Shown here one piece after another: positions 1-7,140 of a stretch of DNA of 39,751 bases (position 1 is its first letter; every line of letters starts with the position of its first letter). A program made the translations under genes and the position numbers. The notes beneath the pieces were generated by a model. That model was not told where the DNA came from and made no database searches. It was given only the letters and a program-made list of their open reading frames with translations. The stretch covers positions 1 to 39,751 of the forward strand of contig CANQFB010000013.1 of NCBI GenBank assembly GCA_947598205.1, in the 5' to 3' direction. This stretch comes from an uncultured Clostridia bacterium (GTDB taxonomy: Bacteria > Bacillota > Clostridia > Christensenellales > Borkfalkiaceae).

Positions 1-17
1 CTCATAGATAAAAAGTA

Positions 18-58
18 AATCCGAACCATTCACTCGTTACGAGTATTTGGTTCGGATT
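18..58 (-). terminator. Rho-independent terminator of the tRNA operon
   Basis: An 11-bp perfect inverted repeat (AATCCGAACCA / TGGTTCGGATT) encloses a second stem (ACTCG-TTA-CGAGT). On the minus strand the stem is followed by a T-rich stretch (TTTACTTTTT). It lies just downstream of tRNA-Leu, as expected for the end of the tRNA transcript. Confidence 0.8.
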
Positions 59-67
59 ATACTGACT

Positions 68-150
68 TGGTGCGGATAACAGGACTTGAACCTGCACGGT
101 TGCCCATTGGATTCTAAGTCCAACGCGTCTGCCAATTCCGCCATATCCGC
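68..150 (-). tRNA. tRNA-Leu (anticodon UAG)
   Basis: The reverse complement folds as a class-II tRNA. The acceptor stem is GCGGATA/TATCCGC, the anticodon stem TTGGA/TCCAA holds loop CTTAGAA (anticodon TAG), a variable arm TGGG-CAA-CCG follows, and the T arm contains GTTCAAGTC. The discriminator A and the 3' CCA are encoded. It is the second tRNA of the minus-strand tRNA operon. Confidence 0.95.
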
Positions 151-197
151 ATGAGTTATCGAATTGTCAATGGTCTCGCTCTGCGCATCTTACCAAA

Positions 198-324
198 GAC
201 GCGTTGGACAGGGCTCCCAAAAAAGATTGCGTAGCAAGATTTTTTGGGAAGAGGAGACGCAACGTCGCCATGTATGTCCTTTCCGCTTGCGGGAAGGACT
301 TTGGGCGGAGCTTGCGGCGACGAG
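198..324. repeat. Structured inverted-repeat element between the tRNAs
   Basis: This spacer holds three strong hairpins. Positions 215-249 have a 10-bp perfect stem (TCCCAAAAAA/TTTTTTGGGA) with an inner TTGC/GCAA stem. Positions 276-299 pair GTCCTTTCCG with CGGGAAGGAC. Positions 263-269 (CGTCGCC) pair with 316-322 (GGCGACG), enclosing the second hairpin. Positions 198-209 (GACGCGTTGGAC) are identical to nucleotides 22-33 of tRNA-Leu but in the opposite orientation. No convincing reading frame is present. It looks like a small palindromic repeat or an insertion/inversion scar; its function is not known to me. Confidence 0.6.
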
Positions 325-348
325 GTCTGCCAATTTCGCCATATCCGC
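325..348 (-). pseudogene. 5' fragment of tRNA-Leu
   Basis: These 24 nt match the first 24 nt of the intact tRNA-Leu at 68-150 with one mismatch (position 335). The match starts exactly at the mature 5' end (GCGGATA) and stops after GCAGAC. The next nine tRNA nucleotides (GCGTTGGAC) occur at 201-209 in inverted orientation. This is therefore a broken duplicate of the tRNA that appears to have been interrupted by an inversion of the intervening element. Confidence 0.75.
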
Positions 349-418
349 ACGTCTTTTATAAGCAAAAACCCCACATATCGGTCCTGCCCAAGGCTTCGAC
401 GCAATATACAGGGTTCGG

Positions 419-495
<77 letters not shown>

Positions 496-510
496 ATAGA
501 CAACATGAAT

Positions 511-539
511 ATCATACACAATTCGCAAGGTCTTGTCAA
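511..539 (-). promoter_or_regulatory. Sigma-70 type promoter for the tRNA operon
   Basis: On the minus strand TTGACA (534-539) is followed after 17 nt by TATGAT (511-516). The first tRNA begins at 495, so the primary transcript would have a short 5' leader. This is the closest match to consensus in the window. Confidence 0.8.
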
Positions 540-651
540 CTATTCTGCGCCCGTTTTGCGATTTTTTTCACAAAAAAACAATTTTCTCGCCTTAAGTCTT
601 CTGCATTTTCCGCAATCAGACGGCCGAAACCAATTTTTCTAAAATAAGAAA

Positions 652-671
652 GGGGGCAGATGTCCGCCCCC
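652..671 (-). terminator. Terminator downstream of degV
   Basis: On the minus strand a GGGGGC/GCCCCC stem, extended by G-T/G-C/A-T pairs over a short loop, is followed by TTTCTTATTTT. It lies 5 nt past the degV stop codon. Confidence 0.75.
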
Positions 672-676
672 CGCTT

Positions 677-1669
677 TTATGCCTTTTCTTTGTTTTTCTC
701 TTTTCCTTTCTCTTTGCCTTTGTCCCGATCGCGGAGGAAGACCTCCTTGGCACGTTGCAGGAAGGATTTCTTTTCCGCCTCGGTGCGGCGGTCCTTCCCC
801 CAGAAGAAGAGGGCGATGGTGCCGGGGCCGATATGAGAACCCGTGCAGAGATCGTAATATTCGATGATGACGTCCTTCACCCCGTGAGATGCCTTAAGCG
901 TCTCGGCGAGGGAGGCCGCGTCCTCTTCGCAATCGGCATGCGCGATGGCGATGGTCTGCCCGCCCGCATCTTCCACGTTCGCATCGAAGGCCTCGATAAG
1001 TGCGGCGATGGATTTCTTCCTGCCGTGCGTCTTGCCGTAGACCATGAGCTGGGGGTGTTCCTTGCCGTCGGCCTTGATGAGGGGTTTGATATTGAGAAGG
1101 TTTCCCGCAATGGCCGTTGCGGCCGAGATCCGCCCGCTGCGGCGGAGAAATTTCAGGTCGTCCACAGTGACATAGCTATTGAGCTTATAGGTGTTTTCCC
1201 ATAACCATGTCGCGGTTTCCTCCGCCGTTTTTCCTTCTTCACGCAGTTTTGCCGCCCGAAGGACGATGAGCCCCTGTCCCATGGAGGCGTTCGCACTGTC
1301 GCACACATAGACCTTTCTTCCGGGGAATTTTTCCTCGAGCTCCGCGGCGGCGTTCACGGCTTGATTCCACGTCCCGCTGATCCCCGAGGCGATGGTGACG
1401 ATCAAAGCGTCCTTCCCTGCCTCTAAAGCGGGGGAGACGGCGTCGATAAAACGCTGTTCGCCGATGAGCGAGGTCTTCGCTTCGAGCCCCGCACGCATCT
1501 TTTCATAGAATATTTTCGCGATTTGGTGAAAGTCGGTACCTTCTTCATAACAATAAATATCCTGTCCGCCGACGTGCATCACGTAAGAAATGACATGGAT
1601 GTTATGCTCTTTTCGCAATTCCTCGGGAAGGTTTGCCGAAGAATCGGTATAGATCTCAAATTCCGCCAT
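677..1669 (-). CDS. DegV family fatty-acid-binding protein
   Basis: This 330-residue protein has the DegV signature regions: an N-terminal YTDSSANLP strand-loop, a central CDSANASMGQG segment and the RRSGRIS motif. Family members are cytoplasmic, bind one long-chain fatty acid, and in Firmicutes act as FakB subunits handing fatty acids to the kinase FakA. No fakA is visible here, so that role is inferred from family membership only. The last 15 residues are a Lys/Glu-rich tail (KGKEKGKEKNKEK), which is unusual for the family and probably disordered. The ATG is preceded by GGGAG about 7 nt upstream. The gene is monocistronic, with a promoter at 1704-1732 and a terminator at 652-671. Confidence 0.9.
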   Translation of the reverse strand: MAEFEIYTDSSANLPEELRKEHNIHVISYVMHVGGQDIYCYEEGTDFHQIAKIFYEKMRAGLEAKTSLIGEQRFIDAVSPALEAGKDALIVTIASGISGTWNQAVNAAAELEEKFPGRKVYVCDSANASMGQGLIVLRAAKLREEGKTAEETATWLWENTYKLNSYVTVDDLKFLRRSGRISAATAIAGNLLNIKPLIKADGKEHPQLMVYGKTHGRKKSIAALIEAFDANVEDAGGQTIAIAHADCEEDAASLAETLKASHGVKDVIIEYYDLCTGSHIGPGTIALFFWGKDRRTEAEKKSFLQRAKEVFLRDRDKGKEKGKEKNKEKA

Positions 1670-1703
1670 ACTATCTCCCGTCCTTTGATCTTGTTTCGAT
1701 TAT

Positions 1704-1732
1704 ATTTTACCACACAAGGGCGCTTTTTACAA
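1704..1732 (-). promoter_or_regulatory. Promoter of degV
   Basis: On the minus strand TTGTAA (1727-1732) and TAAAAT (1704-1709) are separated by 17 nt, leaving about 30 nt between the -10 box and the ATG at 1669. Confidence 0.55.
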
Positions 1733-1842
1733 CTTCTTTCGTCTTTCCAAGAGAATTTTGTTTATCTACTTTGCAATTTTCACATTCTACACGAAAAAAA
1801 CGCACTCTACTCACAGTAGAATTGACATTTTTTCCTTTCTTC

Positions 1843-1871
1843 TTGCAATATATTCTGTTCCATGCTATAAT
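1843..1871 (+). promoter_or_regulatory. Promoter of the aldo/keto reductase operon
   Basis: TTGCAA (1843-1848) and a perfect TATAAT (1866-1871) are separated by 17 nt. The start codon is at 1896 after TAAGGGGGTAGGC, giving a short leader. A second possible -35 box, TTGACA, lies at 1822-1827 but has no well-spaced -10 box of equal quality. Confidence 0.65.
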
Positions 1872-1895
1872 GGAAACAAATATAAGGGGGTAGGC

Positions 1896-3041
1896 ATGAA
1901 CTATCGGATCTTGGGCAGAACGGGCCTCCGCGTCTCGGAGATCGGTTTGGGGTGCGAAGGTTTCAACGAAGAGGAAGGCGCTCGCACGGCGCCTCTTATC
2001 GGCCTTGCGCACGCAAACGGCGTCAACTATATCGACCTCTATTCATCGAGTCCCGTCGTCCGTTCCTCGCTGGGCGAGGCGCTTCGTGGCAGAAGGGAGG
2101 ATTTCATTTTGCAGGCGCACCTTTGTACCATCTGGCGGGACGGGCAGTATAAGGCGACGCGCAAACTTCCCGAGGTGGAAGAGGGCTTTTCCGATCTTTT
2201 GGAACGCCTTCACACGGACTATATCGACGTCGGCATGATCCACTATGTCGATTCCCCCAAGGAGTGGGAGAGGATCGAAGAAGGGGGCGTTCTAACCTAT
2301 GCTTTGAAGCTCAAGGCGGAAGGGAAGATCAAATTTATCGGCATGAGCAGTCATAACCCGCTTGCCGCGCAACGGGCGGTGGAGAGCGGATATATCGACG
2401 TGCTCATGTTTTCCGTCAATCCGTGCTACGATCTCCTTCCCGCGGGGGAAGACTGCGAAGAACTCTGGCGGGAGGAGAACTATCAAAAGACGCTCACGAA
2501 CATGGACCCCGACCGTGAACGGCTGTATGAGACGTGCGAACGGCTGGGCGTGGGGATCACCGTGATGAAGGCCTTCGGCGGAGGGGATCTTCTGACCGAC
2601 CGCAGTCCCGCCGGCGTCGCCCTCACGCCCGCGCAGTGCATCGCGTATGCCCTCGGCAGGCCCGCCGTTGCGACGGTCCTCGCAGGTGCGCATTCGGAGG
2701 AAGAGCTTCTTGCAAGCCTTGCCTATGAGAACGCGACGCAAGAAGAACGCGACTATGCGGCCGCTTTCCGCACATTCCCCCGCATCAATTGGACGGGGCA
2801 TTGCATGTATTGCGGCCATTGCGCCCCCTGCACGAAGGGGATCGACGTCGCCGCCGTCACAAAATTTTTGAACCTCGCGCGGGCGCAGGGGATCGTCCCC
2901 GAAACGGTGCGCGAACACTATGCCGCGCTTGAAAGGTCGGCCAAAGATTGCATCGCGTGCGGCGCGTGCGAGAAACGTTGTCCCTTCGGCGTCAGGATCG
3001 TCGAAAATATGCGGGAAGCGGTCGGGATCTTCGGGAGGTAG
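1896..3041 (+). CDS. Aldo/keto reductase-like protein with C-terminal Fe-S domain
   Basis: This 381-residue protein has an AKR TIM barrel (residues 1-270) opening with YRILGRTGLRVSEIGLG, followed by a cysteine-rich C-terminus. The first cluster motif is CxxCxxCxxC (CMYCGHCAPC) and the second is CIACGACEKRCP, the 4Fe-4S ferredoxin pattern. The catalytic tetrad is incomplete: Asp47 is present, but the residue five further on, where AKRs have Tyr, is Ser52. The Lys position is His75 (LQAHLC), while the His of GMIHYV (116) is kept. It may act in electron transfer or on a non-classical substrate. The start at 1896 was chosen because a Shine-Dalgarno and promoter lie directly upstream; an upstream ATG in frame has neither. 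It heads a four-gene operon. Confidence 0.85.
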   Translation: MNYRILGRTGLRVSEIGLGCEGFNEEEGARTAPLIGLAHANGVNYIDLYSSSPVVRSSLGEALRGRREDFILQAHLCTIWRDGQYKATRKLPEVEEGFSDLLERLHTDYIDVGMIHYVDSPKEWERIEEGGVLTYALKLKAEGKIKFIGMSSHNPLAAQRAVESGYIDVLMFSVNPCYDLLPAGEDCEELWREENYQKTLTNMDPDRERLYETCERLGVGITVMKAFGGGDLLTDRSPAGVALTPAQCIAYALGRPAVATVLAGAHSEEELLASLAYENATQEERDYAAAFRTFPRINWTGHCMYCGHCAPCTKGIDVAAVTKFLNLARAQGIVPETVREHYAALERSAKDCIACGACEKRCPFGVRIVENMREAVGIFGR

Positions 3042-3044
3042 ATC

Positions 3045-4154
3045 ATGAAATTTGAAGGAGTAAAAAAGAATTTCGGCTTCGGCTGTATGCGTCTTCCCAT
3101 GGCGGGGAGCAAAGTGGAGTACGGCGAATTTTGCGAGATGGTCGATTATTTCCTCGCAAACGGGTTCAATTATTTCGACACGGCGCACGGATACCTCGGC
3201 GGCGCAAGCGAGACGGCCATACGCGATTGCCTCTCCGCCCGCCATCCCCGCGAGAGCTTTATCCTCACCGATAAGCTCACCGAGAACTTCTTTCAAAGGG
3301 AAGAGGACATCCGCCCGTTCTTCGAGGAACAGCTCAAATGCTGTGGGGTGGACTATTTCGATTTCTATCTCATGCACGCGCAGAGCAGTAAGAATTTTGA
3401 AAAATTCGTCCGTTGCCGCGCCTATGAGAGCGCGTTTGAACTCAAAAAAGAGGGGAAGATCCGCCATGTCGGGCTCTCCTTCCACGATACGGCGGAGATG
3501 CTCGAGAAGATTTTATCCAAATACCCCGAAGTGGAGGTCGTCCAGCTCCAGTTCAACTATGCCGATTACGAGAATCCGACCATTCAATCACGGCGTTGCT
3601 ATGAGGTCTGTTGCAGACATGGTATACCCGTGATCGTTATGGAGCCCGTAAAGGGCGGCACGCTCGCCAATCTTCCGGAAGAGGCGGCGAGGCACTTTTC
3701 CGCATTGGGAACGGCGAGCCCCGCGAGCTATGCCATCCGCTACAGTGCGGGCTTCGAGAACGTCTTTATGGTGCTTTCGGGCATGAGTAACATGGCGCAG
3801 ATGCGCGATAACGTCTCCTTCATGAAGGATTTCAAACCCCTTACCATCGAAGAAAGATGCGCCGTCGCCCGCGTGCAGCAGGCACTCTCCGAGGAGGAAT
3901 TCATTCCCTGCACCGCCTGCCGCTATTGCGTGGACGGCTGTCCCAAAAAGATCTCTATCCCCGATCTCTTCAGTTGCATGAACCAAAAGAAACGCTATAA
4001 GGATTGGAACAGCAACGTCTATTATTCCAACTATACTTCGGGCGGAAGGGGAAGGGCTTCCGACTGTATCGCCTGCGGAAAGTGCGAGAAATCCTGCCCG
4101 CAGAATTTGAAGATCCGCGAACTTCTTCGCGCGGTCGCAAAACAATTTGAATGA
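3045..4154 (+). CDS. Aldo/keto reductase with two C-terminal 4Fe-4S motifs
   Basis: This 369-residue paralogue of the preceding gene starts 3 nt after its stop, with GGGAGG upstream. The classical tetrad is complete: Asp45 and Tyr50 in FDTAHGY, Lys77 in LTDKL and His111 in FYLMHA. The C-terminus carries CTACRYCVDGCP and CIACGKCEKSCP, two CxxCxxCxxxCP ferredoxin motifs. Such proteins (COG1453-type) are soluble NAD(P)H- or ferredoxin-linked oxidoreductases of unknown substrate. Having one active-looking and one degenerate AKR side by side suggests a heteromeric or divided function, which is inference. Confidence 0.9.
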   Translation: MKFEGVKKNFGFGCMRLPMAGSKVEYGEFCEMVDYFLANGFNYFDTAHGYLGGASETAIRDCLSARHPRESFILTDKLTENFFQREEDIRPFFEEQLKCCGVDYFDFYLMHAQSSKNFEKFVRCRAYESAFELKKEGKIRHVGLSFHDTAEMLEKILSKYPEVEVVQLQFNYADYENPTIQSRRCYEVCCRHGIPVIVMEPVKGGTLANLPEEAARHFSALGTASPASYAIRYSAGFENVFMVLSGMSNMAQMRDNVSFMKDFKPLTIEERCAVARVQQALSEEEFIPCTACRYCVDGCPKKISIPDLFSCMNQKKRYKDWNSNVYYSNYTSGGRGRASDCIACGKCEKSCPQNLKIRELLRAVAKQFE

Positions 4155-4173
4155 GCAATCAAGGAGATATATT

Positions 4174-4749
4174 ATGGAAAAAACGATAAGCCGCCGTTCA
4201 TTTGTCTGTAAAAATTGGAAGACCAAGACGCTCGCCGCCGTCCTCGCGACGGTCGCGGCCGTCGCCCTTCCGCAGATCCTGCACTACCTCGGCATGATCT
4301 CCAACCTCGGCTCTGCGCTCGGCGAGACCTTCCTGCCCATGCACATCGCGATCTTCCTCGTCGCCTTTTTTGCGGGCCCTTGGGCTGGCCTTGCGGCGGG
4401 ACTTGTAAGCCCCGCATTGAGTTTCGGCCTGACGACGCTCATGGGAGAAGCCATGCCTGCGCTCACAATGTTGCCCTTCATGATCGTGGAGCTCGCCTCC
4501 TACGGCCTTATCACGGGCCTTCTTGCAGGGACAAAACTTCCCTCCTTTGTCGTGCTTCTCTTTGCCCAGATTTTGGGAAGAGGCGTGCGTGCGCTCGCCA
4601 TCGTCATCGGCGTATATGCCTTCGGAGCCGCTCTCCCCGTTTCCGTCATTTGGAACAGCATCGTCGCGGGACTGCCCGGGATCATCTTGCAATGGCTCTT
4701 GGTGCCCCTTCTCGTGTATTTCGTCGAAAAGAAGGCAAAACATGAATGA
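4174..4749 (+). CDS. ECF transporter S component-like membrane protein
   Basis: This 191-residue protein has about five or six hydrophobic helices separated by short loops, with small-residue-rich segments (FFAGPWAGLAAGLVSPALS) typical of ECF-transporter S components. S components bind a vitamin or other micronutrient in the membrane and work with a shared EcfA/A'/T module, which is not in this window. The substrate cannot be read from the sequence. The ATG at 4174 follows AAGGAGA at good spacing; an in-frame upstream start at 4147 lacks one and overlaps the previous gene. The end overlaps the next gene by 8 nt (ATGAATGA), implying translational coupling. Confidence 0.75.
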   Translation: MEKTISRRSFVCKNWKTKTLAAVLATVAAVALPQILHYLGMISNLGSALGETFLPMHIAIFLVAFFAGPWAGLAAGLVSPALSFGLTTLMGEAMPALTMLPFMIVELASYGLITGLLAGTKLPSFVVLLFAQILGRGVRALAIVIGVYAFGAALPVSVIWNSIVAGLPGIILQWLLVPLLVYFVEKKAKHE

Positions 4750-5155
4750 TTTGGAACATGCAAAATCTCTCCTCGAAGATGGAAGCTATACGCTCGCGCT
4801 TGTAAAAGGCGGCGAGACCATCACGAGCTACGAGCGGGGCGTCAAACCCCTCCTCGGTCTTTTGGGTGGGGGGAAGGACCTTCGCGGCTTCTCTGCCGCC
4901 GACCGCGTCGTGGGAAAAGCCGCGGCCTTTCTCTATGTTTTGCTCGGGGTGCAGACGGTGTATGCGAATGTGATCTCAACGCTTGCCGAAGGGGTTCTTC
5001 GCGGACATGGTATCGCCGTAGGGGCTCAAACCCGTACGGAACGTATTTTGAACCGCGCGGGAGACGGCTTTTGCCCGATGGAGACGGCGGTGGAAAACAT
5101 CTCCGACCCGACGGAAGCATACCGCGCGATCAAGGCTAAACTTGCCACCTTTTGA
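4742..5155 (+). CDS. DUF1893 family protein
   Basis: This 137-residue protein matches the DUF1893 pattern: an N-terminal LALVKGGETITSYERGVKPL, then DRVVGKAAAFLYV, then a C-terminal NRAGDGFCPMETAV. The family (structural prototype TM1506) has a cytidine-deaminase-like fold without an established reaction. In this order it is co-transcribed and translationally coupled with the S component and the two Fe-S aldo/keto reductases, so it may belong to the same cofactor or redox pathway. It is the last gene of the operon; a terminator follows at 5273-5302. Confidence 0.8.
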   Translation: MNDLEHAKSLLEDGSYTLALVKGGETITSYERGVKPLLGLLGGGKDLRGFSAADRVVGKAAAFLYVLLGVQTVYANVISTLAEGVLRGHGIAVGAQTRTERILNRAGDGFCPMETAVENISDPTEAYRAIKAKLATF

Positions 5156-5192
5156 CCGTCGCGTCAATGAAGTTTTGCCGCGGGTCATACGT

Positions 5193-5232
5193 GTCATTCC
5201 GAGCCCGCAAAGCGGGCGAGTGAATCCCCTTA
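5193..5232. repeat. Dispersed GTCATYCCGAG...ATCCCCTTA repeat, copy 1
   Basis: The segment begins GTCATTCCGAG, contains a hairpin GCCCGC-AAA-GCGGGC and ends GAATCCCCTTA. A second copy with the same ends and a different but also self-complementary centre (GGCTC-GCA-GAGCC) is at 9864-9901. Conserved ends with a compensating hairpin suggest a short interspersed palindromic element. Confidence 0.65.
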
Positions 5233-5272
5233 TACGAAGTCCGAAAAGCTCCTCCTTGGAGAGTCTTACGAC

Positions 5273-5302
5273 AAGCGGCAGGAAATAACCCTGCCGCTTT
5301 TT
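5273..5302 (+). terminator. Terminator of the aldo/keto reductase operon
   Basis: AAGCGGCAGG pairs perfectly with CCTGCCGCTT and is followed by TTTTT. The complementary strand also begins with a short A-run, so it may act in both directions between the converging operons. Confidence 0.8.
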
Positions 5303-5371
5303 GGTGAAAAGAAAACCACGCGGCGGCGCGTGGCGTAAAAACGTTCGTTTAATGGCGTAGGCAAATCGCTA

Positions 5372-5400
5372 CCCGCAAGCAGTTTACTGCCGATTGCGGG
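5372..5400 (-). terminator. Hairpin at the end of the AraC-type gene
   Basis: CCCGCAA (5372-5378) pairs with TTGCGGG (5394-5400), with an inner GCAG-TTTA-CTGC stem. It spans the stop codon of the regulator gene. There is no good T-run after it on the minus strand, so termination may rely on the bidirectional hairpin at 5273-5302. Confidence 0.4.
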
Positions 5401-6133
5401 AGCGATAATCTTCGGGGGATAGGGATACGGATTTTCGGAACAGTGCATTTGCTTTTTCTTGCGGCAATCCAATGCTTTGGGAGATTTCCGAAAAATCAAG
5501 ATCGGTGCTTATAAGCAGCTCTTTTGCCGCCTCAATGCGTTTTTTCTGCAACAAACTCGGGAGATTGCAATGAAATTCCGACTGTAGACAAATGCGCAGA
5601 GAGTTGATATCGGTATGCAGTGCGCGGCTTACAGATTGCAGGGTCAATTTTTTGCATAAATTGGAGGAGACGTATTCCTCGAGCCGACCTTTCAGACTTG
5701 GGTCTATGACGACGACTTCTCTCAGACACGATTGAATGCCGAAGGAGATGAGCGATAAGGCGTCTTTGACGAAGATCTCGTCGTAGACGGGCAACCCGTT
5801 GCGGAATTGCTTGACATGCGGATTGGCGGTCTCTTCAAAGTAGAACCCCGAAAGAACAATATAGGCGATGGGGATGCCTTCGGAGAGCGTTTCCCCGATC
5901 ACCTCCGAGGTTTTGTCGTCGAGAAGGCGGATGTCGGGATACCTCGGATTGGGAAGTTTGCGCCGTTTCTTCCAAGCTTCGGCCTGTTCCTCAGTATTCG
6001 TTCCGCCCGTCTTTTGGATCAAACGGAACTGCGGATCGAAAATGGAGATGGTCATATGTAGGAGCGCTCCGATCTTTCCAAGCCAACCTTCAAGTCCGGA
6101 AGGATCCTGCGTATTATATCGGACGTAAATCAT
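5384..6133 (-). CDS. AraC-family regulator with a PocR-like but cysteine-poor sensor
   Basis: This 249-residue protein has a C-terminal AraC-type double helix-turn-helix (about residues 150-245; KLTLQSVSRALHTDINSL, then LDFSEISQSIGLPQEKANALF, ending in SPEDYR). The N-terminal half has the order of a PocR-type sensor (an ISIFDPQF strand, then PIAYIVLSGFYFEE) but lacks the cysteine cluster of its neighbour. The ATG at 6133 follows AAGGAAG; a longer in-frame start would overlap the upstream gene. The stop of the upstream regulator is 13 nt away, so the two are co-transcribed. It probably regulates a nearby operon; which one cannot be seen. Confidence 0.8.
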   Translation of the reverse strand: MIYVRYNTQDPSGLEGWLGKIGALLHMTISIFDPQFRLIQKTGGTNTEEQAEAWKKRRKLPNPRYPDIRLLDDKTSEVIGETLSEGIPIAYIVLSGFYFEETANPHVKQFRNGLPVYDEIFVKDALSLISFGIQSCLREVVVIDPSLKGRLEEYVSSNLCKKLTLQSVSRALHTDINSLRICLQSEFHCNLPSLLQKKRIEAAKELLISTDLDFSEISQSIGLPQEKANALFRKSVSLSPEDYRSRNRQ

Positions 6134-6146
6134 GGACTTGTCTTCC

Positions 6147-6983
6147 TTACTTGTGTTGTTTTCTGTATTGCATGGGCGTAATGCCCGCATTCATTTTTAC
6201 CTTGAAAAATTGTGAAAAAACGCTCGGTTTGCTGAATCCAAGCTCATCGGATATTACGGTGATGGGCTTATTGGTATTTGCGAGGAGCTCTTGTGCGCGC
6301 TGAAAACGCACCCTGTCGACATATTCGTGCGGGGAACTTTTGAAATTCTTTTTGAAGAGCGCATAGAGTTCGTGATAGGGGATATGAAGATCCGCGCACA
6401 TCGTCTCAACGGTGATCTTATCCATCAGACGACTTTTGACGTATTCTTCGATCTGTCTGGTAAAAGTGTTCTGGATGGTGTGGAAGAGTTTTTCGTTACG
6501 GATATAGCCTACGAACATCTTCAAAAGGAGAAGGGTGGACGTAAGTTCTTCTTTATCCAAAAGCTCAAGCCTGTTCCAAAGCGTCAGCATTTCATCCTTG
6601 TCGAGGCCGTACTTTTCGGCGGCTTCGACGACGGTTTCTTCAGAAGAATATTCTCCTCCCTCGTCGCGGAATTTGCCGATCATGATATAGCCGACGAGCG
6701 TGTTGTCGACATAGATAGGCGTGACCGCTTCGGCGAGCCCCGCGTGGCAACGGTAAATATACGGCTCCGGCTTTTTTTCGGATTCCTTTGCGTGCTTTCG
6801 GTTGCATTCTCTGCATTTTTCCAGGCGATCGGGTTCGCTCTCAATGAGATAACAATAATCTTCCCATTTTCCGACGTCGAGCACAGGTTCCAGATCGTTG
6901 TTGAACAGGGTTATGACGACGTGCGTGATCTTGTAGAAGAGGGTCATCACTTCCTTGAGTTTTTCCAATTCATGCGTAGACAT
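6147..6983 (-). CDS. AraC-family regulator with PocR sensor domain
   Basis: This 278-residue protein has a PocR-type ligand-binding domain (about residues 5-150). Its cysteines are Cys44, Cys57 and Cys60 (KCREC) and Cys79 (CHAGLAEAVTPI), followed by a glycine-containing VGYIMIGKF strand. The C-terminal AraC DNA-binding domain (about 180-278) contains the second helix-turn-helix ITVISDELGFSKPSVFSQFFK and ends in TPMQYRK. PocR domains sense small metabolites, often hydrocarbon derivatives or sugars, and activate adjacent catabolic operons. It is divergent from galT by 157 nt, so control of the galactose/galactan genes is a reasonable inference. Confidence 0.88.
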   Translation of the reverse strand: MSTHELEKLKEVMTLFYKITHVVITLFNNDLEPVLDVGKWEDYCYLIESEPDRLEKCRECNRKHAKESEKKPEPYIYRCHAGLAEAVTPIYVDNTLVGYIMIGKFRDEGGEYSSEETVVEAAEKYGLDKDEMLTLWNRLELLDKEELTSTLLLLKMFVGYIRNEKLFHTIQNTFTRQIEEYVKSRLMDKITVETMCADLHIPYHELYALFKKNFKSSPHEYVDRVRFQRAQELLANTNKPITVISDELGFSKPSVFSQFFKVKMNAGITPMQYRKQHK

Positions 6984-6989
6984 GGTTTT

Positions 6990-7018
6990 ATTATAGCATG
7001 CTTTTTTTTATCTTGCAA
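6990..7018 (-). promoter_or_regulatory. Promoter of the regulator pair, almost leaderless
   Basis: On the minus strand TTGCAA (7013-7018) and perfect TATAAT (6990-6995) are 17 nt apart. Only 6 nt separate TATAAT from the ATG at 6983, so transcription would start at or next to the start codon. No Shine-Dalgarno fits in between. Confidence 0.6.
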
Positions 7019-7080
7019 GAATGAGACGGGAATGTCAGAAAAAATATTTAGAAATCATATACTTTCATATCGAATCAGGG

Positions 7081-7109
7081 TAGAAAGCATAATAAAGCTA
7101 TGTTACAAT
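7081..7109 (+). promoter_or_regulatory. Possible promoter of galTK
   Basis: TACAAT (7104-7109) is preceded by TG one base earlier (extended -10) and, 17 nt upstream, by a weak -35 TAGAAA. A weak -35 with an extended -10 suits an activator-dependent promoter, in line with the divergent AraC-type genes. Confidence 0.4.
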
Positions 7110-7140
7110 TTCAGTACTACTCATATGAGGCCGATAGAAG

